From [Clostridium] clostridioforme AGR2157 (GTDB lineage Bacteria > Bacillota > Clostridia > Lachnospirales > Lachnospiraceae), in NCBI RefSeq assembly GCF_000424325.1, contig NZ_AUJR01000044.1:1-43654 (forward strand): a stretch of DNA of 43,654 nt, read 5' to 3'. Positions 23,425 through 32,498 of this stretch are shown piece after piece. Position 1 is the first letter of the stretch. The number at the start of each line of letters is the position of its first letter. The notes beneath the pieces were generated by a model. The model was not told where the DNA came from. It was given only the letters and a program-made list of their open reading frames with translations, and searched no databases. Position numbers and translations under genes: made by a program.

Positions 23425-24305
23425 ACGCTGAAGAATCCGCTTCCAAACAGTATATTTATAATAAAAGTAAAGACAAAGATAGTAAAGGCCGGAGGGTCTA
23501 TATGGGTGTCGCAGCAGCTGTTAAATGTCTTGCCCACAAAATCACCGAACAGTGAGGCCAGTATTCCAAATACAATACCCATAACGGGATTTTGGGAGGA
23601 AACTGCTGCCAATGCAGAAATCAGCGCAATGTGATGGGTTGCCGGCATGGCAAATCCAGTCTGGGCAAAAATCAGAGAAACAGCTGCTATTCCGAAACAG
23701 AGTACCGGATAGCTGCCTATGGCTGCCGCTGATGCCCCGCCATCCAGAAGCTCCTGATACACAAAACCGGTTGTGGTTCCCAGCCCCAGACCAAGGATTA
23801 CATTACAGAGCATTCCCTTGCCGCCGGTAAAATACTCCCTGGACTCACCAGGCGCAGCCTTTCCTATAAGGCCGCTGGAGCCAAACACCAGGCGGGCAAT
23901 GACGGCTGACAAGATGACGGTAAATCCGGGAAGATCTGTATTCAGGTGAAGAACCGACCCAATCAGATAATGAATGAGAAAACCTATTATGCCAAACACA
24001 CCGCCTACCAGCAGTGTGGCAGGGTCTGCCAGTCCATTAAGACAAGACAGGATATCAGTTCCGCTGCCCAGCTTCTTTGTCCTGCCTGCGTAGGCGGATG
24101 CCGCCACGCCGCCGGCAAAGGCGATATGGGGACCAAGATAGGATCCAAAGGCAATAAATCCCACTGTCATGTCTGCGCCTCCTGCCATGGCTGCCACCGA
24201 CCCTGCAATAGCAATTACGCCGGTCAATATAAATGCAGGAAGCGCTCCCATATATGCTCCTATGATTCCTCCCCCAAATGATGCTACTAATGCAAACAAA
24301 TTCAT
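23421..24305 (-). CDS. Unrecognised polytopic membrane protein
   Basis: 294 residues, strongly hydrophobic, with about eight to ten likely membrane segments and many small residues (Gly, Ala). Repeated glycine-rich turns occur (GGGIIGAYMGALPAF, GLGLGTTTGF), together with the motif FNSCCDTHIDPPAF near the C-terminus, which contains a Cys-Cys pair and acidic/His residues. I do not recognise the family; it looks like a permease or an ion/metabolite channel. The ATG has AAGGGAG 11 nt upstream. It stands alone, between the peroxiredoxin gene and ackA. No function is proposed. Confidence 0.75.
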   Translation of the reverse strand: MNLFALVASFGGGIIGAYMGALPAFILTGVIAIAGSVAAMAGGADMTVGFIAFGSYLGPHIAFAGGVAASAYAGRTKKLGSGTDILSCLNGLADPATLLVGGVFGIIGFLIHYLIGSVLHLNTDLPGFTVILSAVIARLVFGSSGLIGKAAPGESREYFTGGKGMLCNVILGLGLGTTTGFVYQELLDGGASAAAIGSYPVLCFGIAAVSLIFAQTGFAMPATHHIALISALAAVSSQNPVMGIVFGILASLFGDFVGKTFNSCCDTHIDPPAFTIFVFTFIINILFGSGFFSV

Positions 24306-24494
24306 ATGCTTGTATTCTCCCTTCTCTTTTTTAATCTGCCTTCAGGCAGTCCCCTTATATGTCTCCTTCCCTCCTTTTCCTGCAATTTTGTTATAATGAT
24401 TTTAACATCCAAAGTGCTGTTTTTCCTTATCCTATTCATACGAAAAACAGGTATTTTCAAGACATCTTCCTTCATTTATCCCAAAAACGGACAG

Positions 24495-24539
24495 CAAAAA
24501 GCCGGTGTACATGTCTCAAAATTACATGTACACCGGCTT
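24495..24539 (-). terminator. Terminator of pta-ackA
   Basis: A 16-bp perfect stem (24499-24514 with 24524-24539, core GCCGGTGTACATGT) with a 9-nt loop and TTTTT on the minus strand, 17 nt after the ackA stop. It is the strongest intrinsic terminator in the window. Confidence 0.93.
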
Positions 24540-24556
24540 CTCACCATTCAGATATA

Positions 24557-25750
24557 CTATTTCACTAACGCAAGTGTTTCCCTTGCAATTGCCAGCTCCT
24601 CGTTGGTAGGAATAACCAGTACGCTTACCTTGGAATCAGGAGTCGAAATCACGATTTCCTGTCCTCTCTTTGAATTGGCCTCGTCGTCAATTTCAATTCC
24701 CAGGAATGCAAGATATTCGCACACTTTCTTCCTGGTAATCTTGTCGTTCTCGCCTACGCCTGCGGTGAACGCAATGGCGTCCACGCCGCTCATTGCGGCC
24801 GCGTATGCTCCCACGTATTTAGCTACCCGGTAGGCAAATGATTCCAGTGCGACTTCTGCTTTCTTATTGCCGTCATTTGCAGCGTTCTCCACATCGCGGA
24901 AATCGCTGGAAACACCGGACATACCGTATACGCCGGACTTCTTGTTCAGTACGTTTAACATCTGGTCAATGTCCATATTCTCTTTGTGCATGATGAACTG
25001 CAGGGCACCCGGATCTACATCGCCGCTTCTGGTTCCCATCACAAGACCCTCTAATGGAGTCAGTCCCATGCTGGTGTCCACGGATTTTCCGTTGAGGACA
25101 GCCGAAATGCTGGAGCCGTTGCCCAGGTGGCAAACCACTGTTTTAAGGGAATCATAAGGACGTCCAAGGACCTCTGCCGTTCTCTTTGACACATAGCTGT
25201 GGCTTGTCCCGTGGAAGCCGTATCTTCTCACCTTGTATTTCTCATAATACTCGTAAGGAAGTCCATACAGGTATGCCTTCTCCGGCATGGTCTGATGGAA
25301 GGCTGTATCAAATACACCTACCATTGGAGTATTGGGCATCAGTTCCTGGCAGGCACGGATGCCGATCAGGTTAGCAGGATTGTGAAGAGGCGCCAAATCG
25401 CTGCACTCCTCAATTGCCTTAACTGCCTCTTCCGTAATCAGGGTAGATGAGGTAAAGGCTTCTCCTCCATGAACGATTCTGTGTCCCACTGCCCCTACTT
25501 CGTCCAGGCTCTTAATCACGCCTGTCTTATCATTGGTCAGAGCATCCAGTACCATCTGAATGGCCTTGGTATGGGTAGGCATAGGAGAAACTGTTACTTC
25601 CTTTTCTCCGCCTGCCGGCTGATAGGTAATCTGGCTGCCCTCAATACCGATTCTTTCGCAAATTCCCTTTGCAAGCACAGCCTCTGATGCTGAATCAATC
25701 AGCTGATACTTTAATGATGAGCTCCCACAGTTAATAACTAATATATTCAT
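24557..25750 (-). CDS. ackA: Acetate kinase
   Basis: 397 residues, a full-length member. [17 protein letters not shown] at the N-terminus is the phosphate-binding ASKHA motif. The body contains [44 protein letters not shown] and TAGVGEND. It converts acyl-phosphate and ADP to acid and ATP. It follows pta by 19 nt. Besides acetate, the enzyme normally accepts propionyl-phosphate, so it could take the PduL product of the neighbouring BMC locus (inference). In many clostridia the next gene is yceD; here a 22-kb block intervenes. Confidence 0.98.
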   Translation of the reverse strand: MNILVINCGSSSLKYQLIDSASEAVLAKGICERIGIEGSQITYQPAGGEKEVTVSPMPTHTKAIQMVLDALTNDKTGVIKSLDEVGAVGHRIVHGGEAFTSSTLITEEAVKAIEECSDLAPLHNPANLIGIRACQELMPNTPMVGVFDTAFHQTMPEKAYLYGLPYEYYEKYKVRRYGFHGTSHSYVSKRTAEVLGRPYDSLKTVVCHLGNGSSISAVLNGKSVDTSMGLTPLEGLVMGTRSGDVDPGALQFIMHKENMDIDQMLNVLNKKSGVYGMSGVSSDFRDVENAANDGNKKAEVALESFAYRVAKYVGAYAAAMSGVDAIAFTAGVGENDKITRKKVCEYLAFLGIEIDDEANSKRGQEIVISTPDSKVSVLVIPTNEELAIARETLALVK

Positions 25751-25769
25751 TGATATCTCCTCCTCCGGC

Positions 25770-26765
25770 TTATTCAGCCTGTGCCTGAACAGCCGTAATT
25801 GCTACTACACCCACAATATCATCTGCACAACAACCCCTGGACAAATCGTTAACCGGCTTTGCGATTCCCTGGGTAACAGGGCCGTAAGCCTCTGCCTTAG
25901 CCAGTCTCTGAACCAGCTTGTATCCGATATTACCGGCATCCAGATCCGGGAACATCAGTACATTTGCCTTGCCTGCCACTTCGCTGCCCGGCGCCTTGGA
26001 GGAAGCAACCTTTGGTACAAGGGCTGCATCTAACTGGAGTTCCCCGTCCAGCTTCAGCTCCGGATAAAGCTCTTTTGCGATTCTGGTGGCTTCTACTACT
26101 TTGTCCACATCAGGATGCTTTGCAGATCCCTTGGTAGAATGGGACAGCATGGCAACCCTTGCCTCCTTCTGTACCAGCAGTTCAAATGAATCAGCAGATG
26201 ATTTGGCGATTGCTGCCAGCTCTTCCGGATTCGGATTCTGGTTCAGTCCTGAATCGGCAAAAATAAAAGTTCCCTCTGCTCCGTATTCGCAGTCCGGAAC
26301 TACCATGAGGAAGAATGCAGATACCAGTTTTGTGCCTGGTTTTGTCTTGACAATCTGCAGGCATGGCCTTAATGTGTCGGCCGTGGAGTGGCAGGCACCG
26401 GATACCAATCCGTCTGCATCTCCGTTTTTAATCATAAGACAGCCGTAGTAGGCATAATCGGACAAGATGATCTCCTTTGCCTTTTCCGGTGTCATTCCTT
26501 TTGATTTCCTCAGCTCTACAAATAAATCAATATACTCCTGAGTCTTCTCATAGGTCTGAGGATTGATCACTGTTGCTCCTGATACATCCAGTCCCTTGCT
26601 GTGGTCGGCAATATCCTCCGGTGTTCCTATAATGATCAGATTGGCGATGTCCTCTTTTAATATCGTTTCGGCCGCCTCCCAGGTTCTCCTGTCCATAGAT
26701 TCTGGCAGTACTATAGTCTTTTTGTCAGCCCTGGCACGAGCTTTAATTAAATCGATAAATCCCAT
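25770..26765 (-). CDS. pta: Phosphate acetyltransferase
   Basis: 331 residues, the short single-domain form typical of Firmicutes. Recognisable parts are [76 protein letters not shown] and [18 protein letters not shown]. It interconverts acetyl-CoA and acetyl-phosphate. It is the first gene of the pta-ackA operon with its own promoter at 26809-26837. AAGGGG stands upstream of the ATG. Confidence 0.98.
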   Translation of the reverse strand: MGFIDLIKARARADKKTIVLPESMDRRTWEAAETILKEDIANLIIIGTPEDIADHSKGLDVSGATVINPQTYEKTQEYIDLFVELRKSKGMTPEKAKEIILSDYAYYGCLMIKNGDADGLVSGACHSTADTLRPCLQIVKTKPGTKLVSAFFLMVVPDCEYGAEGTFIFADSGLNQNPNPEELAAIAKSSADSFELLVQKEARVAMLSHSTKGSAKHPDVDKVVEATRIAKELYPELKLDGELQLDAALVPKVASSKAPGSEVAGKANVLMFPDLDAGNIGYKLVQRLAKAEAYGPVTQGIAKPVNDLSRGCCADDIVGVVAITAVQAQAE

Positions 26766-26808
26766 GATAATTTACCCCTTTCCTTGGTGTATTTAAGCAT
26801 ACGTCTTT

Positions 26809-26837
26809 ATTATATACTGACAGAATTGGAGATACAA
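26809..26837 (-). promoter_or_regulatory. Promoter for pta-ackA
   Basis: On the minus strand: TTGTAT (26837-26832), a 17-nt spacer and a consensus TATAAT (26814-26809), 44 nt before the pta start codon. Confidence 0.75.
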
Positions 26838-26890
26838 GCCGATTTTATCCAAATATTGCACTTTTTCGTATACCTGAGGTCTTTCTGTGT

Positions 26891-28246
26891 TTATTTTCCA
26901 CCTTTTCTGCTGTGATAACAGGTGTGAAGCAGTGTCTGTGCCAGCTCGCCCATGGGTTCTCCCAGGAATCTTTCATACAGACGCTTTATTTCCCGGTTAT
27001 CAAGGGAACTCCTGACCATTCTCTGTTCATCCGCCCGATAGAGAGATTTAATTCTTTCCATTCTCAGCCGGTCCGGAACCGGCAGAACGCCGTTGTCCGG
27101 CTGTCCGCCGCCGCTGATACACCCTCCGGGACAGGTCATTACCTCCACAAAATCATAGGAGTCAATGTTCCCTGTCCCAATCAGCTGCTCCGCTGCCCTG
27201 GTACCATAGATAACCGCGGCGCGCACATCCCGTCCTCCAAGGGACACCACGGTCTCCTTTACCTGGTCCAGCCCCCTGACAGGCCAGTACTTAAGCAGCA
27301 GATCCATTGGCTCCTTTCCGCTTACAACGGAATACGCCATGCGCAGGGCGGCTTCCATGACGCCTCCCGTATTGCCGAAAATCACGCCTGCCCCGCTTCC
27401 TTCTCCCATCAGGGAGTCAAAGGGAGATGGGTCCAGGCCGTAAAATTCAATGCCTGATTCCGTAATCCATTCTGCCAGTTCCCTGGTTGTCAGCACATAA
27501 TCATTATCCATAAGCCCTGGTATGCCCTGGTATATTCCGGAAGAACACAGTTCCTCCCTGGATATCTCAAACTTCTTGGCTGTACAGGGAGCAACCGCGA
27601 CATTCACAATCCGTCCGGGGTCAATCCCCTGCTCCCGGGCAAAATATGTTTTTATCAGTGCTCCCTGCATGCTGATAGGACTTTTTGCACTGGACAGGCA
27701 TCCAATCCGATCAGGATGAAATGTTTCCACATACTTTACCCAGGCCGGACAACAGCTTGTAAACTGGGGCAGCGGATGGCTCCCGGTCAGAAAACGCCTG
27801 AGAAATTCCGTTCCCTCTTCCATGATTGTCAAATCTGCCGAAAATGCCACGTCCAGTACATAATCCGCCCCCAGCTCCCTGAGGGCCGATACCATACGGC
27901 CTTCCACAAAGTCTCCGGGCCGTCCTCCGAAGCACTCCCCCAATCCCACACGAACAGATGGAGCCGTAGAAAAAACAACAATATTCTGCGGGTCATTGAT
28001 TGCCCGGACCACCTCTCTCCAGTGGCTTTTACCGCGGATTGCCCGCTCCGGACAGACTGCCGCGCACTGCCCGCAGTGGATGCAGGAAAAGGCATCTGCA
28101 CTGATATCTGCCCATTGCCGGGCAACGCCGATTTCTTCCGAGCACACGGCCAGGCAATGGCTGCAGTCTGCACAGAGGTCCTGATTTTTTTCAATTGAAG
28201 GATTATTCAGGGATACGGGAACGCTTTTCATGCACCTGTCACTCAT
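26891..28246 (-). CDS. Monomeric [FeFe]-hydrogenase with N-terminal ferredoxin domain
   Basis: 451 residues. Two 4Fe-4S motifs lie at Cys25/28/31/35 and Cys55/58/61/65. The H-cluster domain follows with L1 FTSCCPAW (Cys165-Cys166, both kept), L2 VAPCTAKKFE (Cys221) and L3 EVMTCPGGCISGGGQP. The L2 motif normally starts with Met (MPC) and has Ala219 here. The set of ligands is otherwise complete, so H2 turnover is plausible. The start codon lies inside the 3' end of the CODH gene (8-nt overlap), so the two proteins are translationally coupled and probably interact. A small soluble CO-oxidising, H2-evolving pair is the simplest reading, but the CODH itself looks atypical. Confidence 0.92.
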   Translation of the reverse strand: MSDRCMKSVPVSLNNPSIEKNQDLCADCSHCLAVCSEEIGVARQWADISADAFSCIHCGQCAAVCPERAIRGKSHWREVVRAINDPQNIVVFSTAPSVRVGLGECFGGRPGDFVEGRMVSALRELGADYVLDVAFSADLTIMEEGTEFLRRFLTGSHPLPQFTSCCPAWVKYVETFHPDRIGCLSSAKSPISMQGALIKTYFAREQGIDPGRIVNVAVAPCTAKKFEISREELCSSGIYQGIPGLMDNDYVLTTRELAEWITESGIEFYGLDPSPFDSLMGEGSGAGVIFGNTGGVMEAALRMAYSVVSGKEPMDLLLKYWPVRGLDQVKETVVSLGGRDVRAAVIYGTRAAEQLIGTGNIDSYDFVEVMTCPGGCISGGGQPDNGVLPVPDRLRMERIKSLYRADEQRMVRSSLDNREIKRLYERFLGEPMGELAQTLLHTCYHSRKGGK

Positions 28247-30119
28247 TAAATCCCAGCCCCCTTCTCTTGTCCATTATGACTGCCTCAATCTGATTTGCTG
28301 CTTGATCAATCTCAGTTTCCACAAAAAGCTTTCCGCCGGTCATCTCTTCCATTTTATTACAAAGCACATCCATGATAACCGGACTGCCTGTCACAAAGGG
28401 CGCCAGGCCCAGATGCAGGTGAAAGCCAAGGGCCAGGGCAAAGGCCCCGTCCGCCAGGGCCTGTTCCTCCAGCCATTGAGGTGCGGAGACCACAACCGGC
28501 AGCTGGGGCAAATCCACGCCCAGGGCTCCTGCCAGTTCCCCTGCAACAGCCTCAATCCTGCCGATGGCAAGACAGGGACCGAAATTGAGTACAGGAGGAA
28601 TGCCAAGATTCTGACACACACCGGATAAGCCCGGGCCGGCCATTCCGGCAGCTTTGCGGCTCATAAGGCCGCAGTTTTCCAGACCTCCGCAGGTACATCC
28701 CGCCGACAGCACCAGTATGTCTTTAGCAATCAGTTTTTTTACCAGTTCCACCGTAAATACGTCATGGCCCCTGGCCCTCAGATTGGAGCAGCCCACAACC
28801 GCCGCCACTCCCTTTATTCTGCCGGCGGCAATTAAATCCGCCAGAGGAACGAAGCTTCCTCCCAATGCCCCTTTTAAGGTCATTTCCGTAACCCCTGTAA
28901 TCGCCTCGCCGCATCCGTGCCCTTCCATGGGATTCTGCCGTTTTCCTGTTTTTACACGCCTCGCATAGGATGCAATGGCAGCCGCAATCACATTTATGCT
29001 TACATCCTCCCGCTCCGCCGCGCTATATGGCAGGTACCGGGCGCCTTTTTTCTTTGCCACATCATCCAGACAAAGCATGGGGATGGAACGCTTTTCACAG
29101 ACAGGCTCAATTCCAGGAAGGGAACAGTTGAATTCCGATACCACAAGGTCAATGCAGCCGGTCATCAGTACTGCCTCGCTGCTGTAATTATTGCCTGCAT
29201 GTCCGCAGAACACATCTTCATAGCGGCGGCCTCTGGCCTGGAAATCCTGCCCCACACAGGTACATCCGACAATCCGGATTCCCCTGGCTCCCGCTTTTTC
29301 TGCCATTGCCTTTATCTCAGGACGTTCCAGCAGTTCCGTCAGGCCTGCGAACATGGAGTGCTGATGCCCTGTAACCATGATGTTGATGCATTCCGGGTCA
29401 ATCACCCGCATCCCCACCGGTTCAAAGCCTAATTCGGGTTCCCCCATCAGGATGTCGTTCAGGCGGTTGACCAGCACAAGTCCATATACTCCTGTGGAAA
29501 TCCCCAGCCGCAGGCATTGGGCCAGCATGTCCATGGGATCTGAATTCAGATTGGTGGAAGTCTTCAGGACTGCATTAAATATCTCATCCTTGGCTCCCCC
29601 CGGAAGAATGCCTGCCTTTTCCCATAACCCGGTCCGCTTTCCATAGGCAAGCTTTTTTGTAAGCTGCATTTTCTCATCACAGGGCCTATGCAAATCCTCC
29701 AATACTGCCTCGGCCAGGCAAAGCGCCTTTTCGGAATCATCCGCCCCGTCAATACCCAGCTCACTGCACAGGCGGCGAAGCGCGGAAATCCCCCTCAATG
29801 TTCTTCCTGTCAGTGCTGCTGATTTTAATTCTTTGGCTGCCTGTTCCGCCACATGGATGTAGCAGCCTGAACCGGCTGCCACGGAGCGCAGGAAATTCCT
29901 TGCCGCTATGGTATCCCTGTCCGCGCCGCATACTCCTTTGGGTCTTGCCTTTGATATGCGGCACGGACCATTTGAACAGAGCCTGCAGCACACCCCATCC
30001 AGGCCGAAACCGCATTTTACCTCCTGTTGGACCATTCTGCGGTGGGAATGGTCCTCCGGCACTGATTCCAGAAACTCCTGCAGCTTTTTATCCGCACTGC
30101 TGCACATTGTTCTCTCCAT
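28239..30119 (-). CDS. cooS: Anaerobic carbon monoxide dehydrogenase-like protein (CooS family), atypical
   Basis: 626 residues. N-terminal cysteines Cys36 and Cys44 (cluster D) and Cys45/48/53/64 (cluster B) match the canonical spacing. C-cluster ligands appear present: TGHQHS (His), the CTCVGQD cysteine, FNCSLPG, GCSNLRARGHD, SAGCTCGG and GPCLAIGR. However, the catalytic lysine of the EKAxxxG motif (Lys563 in C. hydrogenoformans CODH-II, by recall) is Gln553 here (WLEEQALADG). The row of proton-channel histidines is reduced to His89 (AAGSGCYIHVAEQ), and the usual CCTGNE reads TCVGQD. The protein may be a slow or altered-function CODH. Strong AAGGAGG site. It is first gene of a two-gene operon with the hydrogenase. 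Confidence 0.88.
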   Translation of the reverse strand: MERTMCSSADKKLQEFLESVPEDHSHRRMVQQEVKCGFGLDGVCCRLCSNGPCRISKARPKGVCGADRDTIAARNFLRSVAAGSGCYIHVAEQAAKELKSAALTGRTLRGISALRRLCSELGIDGADDSEKALCLAEAVLEDLHRPCDEKMQLTKKLAYGKRTGLWEKAGILPGGAKDEIFNAVLKTSTNLNSDPMDMLAQCLRLGISTGVYGLVLVNRLNDILMGEPELGFEPVGMRVIDPECINIMVTGHQHSMFAGLTELLERPEIKAMAEKAGARGIRIVGCTCVGQDFQARGRRYEDVFCGHAGNNYSSEAVLMTGCIDLVVSEFNCSLPGIEPVCEKRSIPMLCLDDVAKKKGARYLPYSAAEREDVSINVIAAAIASYARRVKTGKRQNPMEGHGCGEAITGVTEMTLKGALGGSFVPLADLIAAGRIKGVAAVVGCSNLRARGHDVFTVELVKKLIAKDILVLSAGCTCGGLENCGLMSRKAAGMAGPGLSGVCQNLGIPPVLNFGPCLAIGRIEAVAGELAGALGVDLPQLPVVVSAPQWLEEQALADGAFALALGFHLHLGLAPFVTGSPVIMDVLCNKMEEMTGGKLFVETEIDQAANQIEAVIMDKRRGLGFNE

Positions 30120-30154
30120 ATGTCCCTCCTTATGTATTTATATCATATGGATTC

Positions 30155-30163
30155 ATTATAACA
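30155..30163 (-). promoter_or_regulatory. Candidate extended -10 promoter for cooS-hydrogenase
   Basis: On the minus strand TGTTATAAT (extended -10, TATAAT at 30160-30155) lies 36 nt before the cooS start. No good -35 is seen. An imperfect inverted repeat (AACATCTG/CAGTGTT, 30161-30181) overlaps the -35 region and could bind a regulator. Confidence 0.5.
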
Positions 30164-30252
30164 TCTGGCCAATCAGTGTTATGTGTACAATCCAGACGTA
30201 AAACAGGCAATATCCATACCCCACCGTCAAAAACAGCCTTATCCGGAAACGC

Positions 30253-30290
30253 AAAAAATCCGCAGGGCCGCATCTTCCGGCCTGCGGATT
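30253..30290 (-). terminator. Terminator after darA
   Basis: A 10-bp perfect stem (AATCCGCAGG/CCTGCGGATT) followed by TTTTTT on the minus strand, 14 nt after the darA stop. Confidence 0.9.
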
Positions 30291-30304
30291 CAGGTATCTG
30301 GTGA

Positions 30305-30637
30305 TTAAATTTTCTCGTAACGGTCCACGTTAATCACAAAAATAGTGGCGCCGCCCACATCAACTGTCATGGGCATAGTTGCATAATTTACCATGGTGGT
30401 GCCTGATATATAAGGCATGTTAACAGTCAGCTTCTGATGCTGGCCGCACTCCTGCTTAATCACATCAATCACTTCCTGTACCTTATCATCTTCTGCACCA
30501 ATCATCAATGTTGTATTCCCTTTTTTCAGGAAACCTCCTGTGGTGGAAAGTCTTGTAACACTGTAATGATGCTGGGTCAGCTGGCTTACAACATCATCTT
30601 CATTATCATTTCTCACAATTGCATACACTAATTTCAT
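30305..30637 (-). CDS. darA: Cyclic-di-AMP receptor protein (DarA/PstA family)
   Basis: 110 residues from the ATG at 30637, preceded by AAGGAGG at 8 nt; the upstream extension of the frame has no site. The family signature is clear: MKLVYAIVRNDNEDDVVSQL, STTGGFLKKGNTTLMIGAEDD and the C-terminal GGATIFVINVDRYEK. It is a PII-like trimer that binds c-di-AMP, the second messenger of K+ and osmotic control in Firmicutes. Its downstream targets are unknown. It lies alone between the CODH operon and htrA. Confidence 0.95.
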   Translation of the reverse strand: MKLVYAIVRNDNEDDVVSQLTQHHYSVTRLSTTGGFLKKGNTTLMIGAEDDKVQEVIDVIKQECGQHQKLTVNMPYISGTTMVNYATMPMTVDVGGATIFVINVDRYEKI

Positions 30638-30730
30638 AAGCTGTACCTCCTTGGCGAGTTTATATACGTTAGTATAGCACATTTTCCAGTTAAGATCTGT
30701 AATTTTTTTAGCAAATGTTTCTTAAATTCA

Positions 30731-32239
30731 TCAGCTCTGAGCTGCCGGCCTGGTTCCCAGGGTCACCTGCACATCGTGCTCCACATATGCCCCGTCCACC
30801 AGGGACTGCACCGTAAGGGTAACGGCTGCGCCGCCCTCATAGTAAGTGAGCATCTGCTTCAGTTCTTCCATACTGGTGACGGACTGTCCGTCAAACTTGG
30901 TGATGATATCCTTTTCCTTTAAATCAGAGGATGAGGCTGCTTGGCCCTCCACGATTTTATAGACATAGATTCCTACTGGCATGCCGTATATCTGTGATGT
31001 GGCGGCGTCAATGTTGGTACCCTGAATTCCCAGATAGCCCTGAGCGTCCTCGGATACAGCCACACGCGTTTTCTTTGTCATCAGGCTGTTTAAGATGTCC
31101 TGGGCCTTGGAAATCGGAATGGCAAAGCCCATTCCCTCCACTGCCGTGGAAGCTGTCTTGGCGGCGTTGATGCCGATGACATTTCCGCTTAAATCAATGA
31201 GCGCGCCGCCGCTGTTGCCTGGGTTGATGGCTGCATCTGTCTGGATAAAGGTCCTGTTAATTCCTTTTTCATCTGTGATCTCACGATCCAGGGCGCTTAT
31301 ATATCCCACGGTGACGGACTGGCCGTATCCAAGGGCATTTCCTATGGCGATGACCTGCTGTCCTACCTTGATTTCATCTGAATTGCCCAGGGTCGCCACC
31401 TTAATCTTGCTCATGGTGTCGGAAGGGATATCCTTTAACTGCACTGCGATGATTGCCAGGTCAGATGCTGAATCCGTTCCCTTCACCGCGGCGCTCACAT
31501 CCTTGTTGTCAACAAATGTAACCTTTAAATCGGAAGCTCCATCCACCACATGGTTATTGGTGGCAATGAGAAGTTCCGTGTCGGTCTGGTTCACGATGAT
31601 GCCGGAACCGCTGCTCTGCGCCGTGTAGGTCTGCGGCATTCCGAAGAAATCCCGCTGCTCCACAGTCATGGTGTCATTGATGGCCACAATGGACGGCATG
31701 GCGTTTTCCACGATGCCTGACACGTCGGTGACAGCGGATACTGCCGTGGCGCCCTGGTTTCCGGATGCCTGTGCATTGACCGGGGCTGCCTGCCCTATCT
31801 GGTTCTGCGCCTGTGTCTCAGCCAATGTGCCCGCGGTTCCATATGCGCCTGTGAGCCTGTTTCCCAGGTAATTCACACCTGTCATGACTCCGCCTGATAC
31901 GGTTCCGAAGAGGACCGCTGCTGCCGTGATTCCTGCCACCCTCTTGGCATAGCGTCCTATGTTGGAATCATTCCGGCGCTTACCGCCGCCGCCCTGATAT
32001 CCTTGATAGGAATTCCCGCCATAGTAGTCCTGGCGGCGGGCCTGGCTGCCGTATGGGCTGAATCCGGCATCTGCTCCCTGTGTATTCTGGCCCTGTGTAT
32101 TCTGGCCCTGTGTATTCTGTCTCTGCTGGCTCCTCCCATCACCCGGGGTAGTCCAGTTTACGGTTGTCTCAGGTACATCCCTGTGTTCCATATTTTCATT
32201 TCCCAAGCCATTCATATTCTTATTTTCATTCTCGTACAT
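30731..32239 (-). CDS. htrA: HtrA/DegP-like trypsin-type serine protease with PDZ domain, membrane-anchored
   Basis: 502 residues from the ATG at 32239 (AAAGGAG 8 nt upstream). The cytosolic N-terminus (about 1-100) is Gln/Asn/Gly-rich, with three QNTQG units and a YQGYQGGGGKRR stretch. One membrane segment (about 103-125, VAGITAAAVLFGTVSGGVM) anchors it. The protease domain has catalytic His in ATNNHVVDG, Asp in SASDLAIIAV and Ser in NPGNSGGALIDL. A PDZ domain follows (about 400-490). It degrades or refolds damaged envelope proteins. A divergent promoter region with tmcAL lies upstream, with a likely promoter at 32383-32412. Confidence 0.95.
   Translation of the reverse strand: MYENENKNMNGLGNENMEHRDVPETTVNWTTPGDGRSQQRQNTQGQNTQGQNTQGADAGFSPYGSQARRQDYYGGNSYQGYQGGGGKRRNDSNIGRYAKRVAGITAAAVLFGTVSGGVMTGVNYLGNRLTGAYGTAGTLAETQAQNQIGQAAPVNAQASGNQGATAVSAVTDVSGIVENAMPSIVAINDTMTVEQRDFFGMPQTYTAQSSGSGIIVNQTDTELLIATNNHVVDGASDLKVTFVDNKDVSAAVKGTDSASDLAIIAVQLKDIPSDTMSKIKVATLGNSDEIKVGQQVIAIGNALGYGQSVTVGYISALDREITDEKGINRTFIQTDAAINPGNSGGALIDLSGNVIGINAAKTASTAVEGMGFAIPISKAQDILNSLMTKKTRVAVSEDAQGYLGIQGTNIDAATSQIYGMPVGIYVYKIVEGQAASSSDLKEKDIITKFDGQSVTSMEELKQMLTYYEGGAAVTLTVQSLVDGAYVEHDVQVTLGTRPAAQS
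32076..32120 (-). repeat. 15-bp tandem repeat in htrA (QNTQG units)
   Basis: Three adjacent copies of CCCTGTGTATTCTGG (plus-strand reading), the last differing in the final base. They encode QNTQG units in the cytosolic tail of the protease and may vary in number between strains. Confidence 0.9.
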
Positions 32240-32382
32240 AGCAAAGTCTCCTTTCATACTTTTCTCTGTTTTATTTAACTGTAAGGGCTGTTTCTTAATT
32301 GCTCTTGCTTTTTACAATTATTAATATAGCCGTCATTTATGGTGGAATTGTGAAACGATTGTGGAGAATCTGTGTTCTAATT

Positions 32383-32412
32383 ATTATAGATTTATAAACT
32401 GAAGATTAACAA
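32383..32412 (-). promoter_or_regulatory. Candidate promoter for htrA
   Basis: On the minus strand TTGTTA (32412-32407), an 18-nt spacer and TATAAT (32388-32383). It implies a leader of about 140 nt before the htrA start, in which no known riboswitch was recognised. Confidence 0.5.
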
Positions 32413-32420
32413 ATGCCGTC

Positions 32421-32449
32421 TGGACGGAATGGATGTTTGCAGATATAAT
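32421..32449 (+). promoter_or_regulatory. Candidate promoter for tmcAL
   Basis: TGGACG (32421-32426), a 17-nt spacer and TATAAT (32444-32449), about 50 nt before the tmcAL start codon and back to back with the htrA promoter. Confidence 0.55.
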
Positions 32450-32498
32450 GGATATGATAAAATAAACTGAGAAAAAATCAGGACAGGGGTACAGAAAC

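Noticed and set aside
32076-32120. Short tandem repeats as a possible CRISPR array
   Set aside because: The 15-bp units are contiguous without spacers and code in frame for QNTQG; no cas genes are present.
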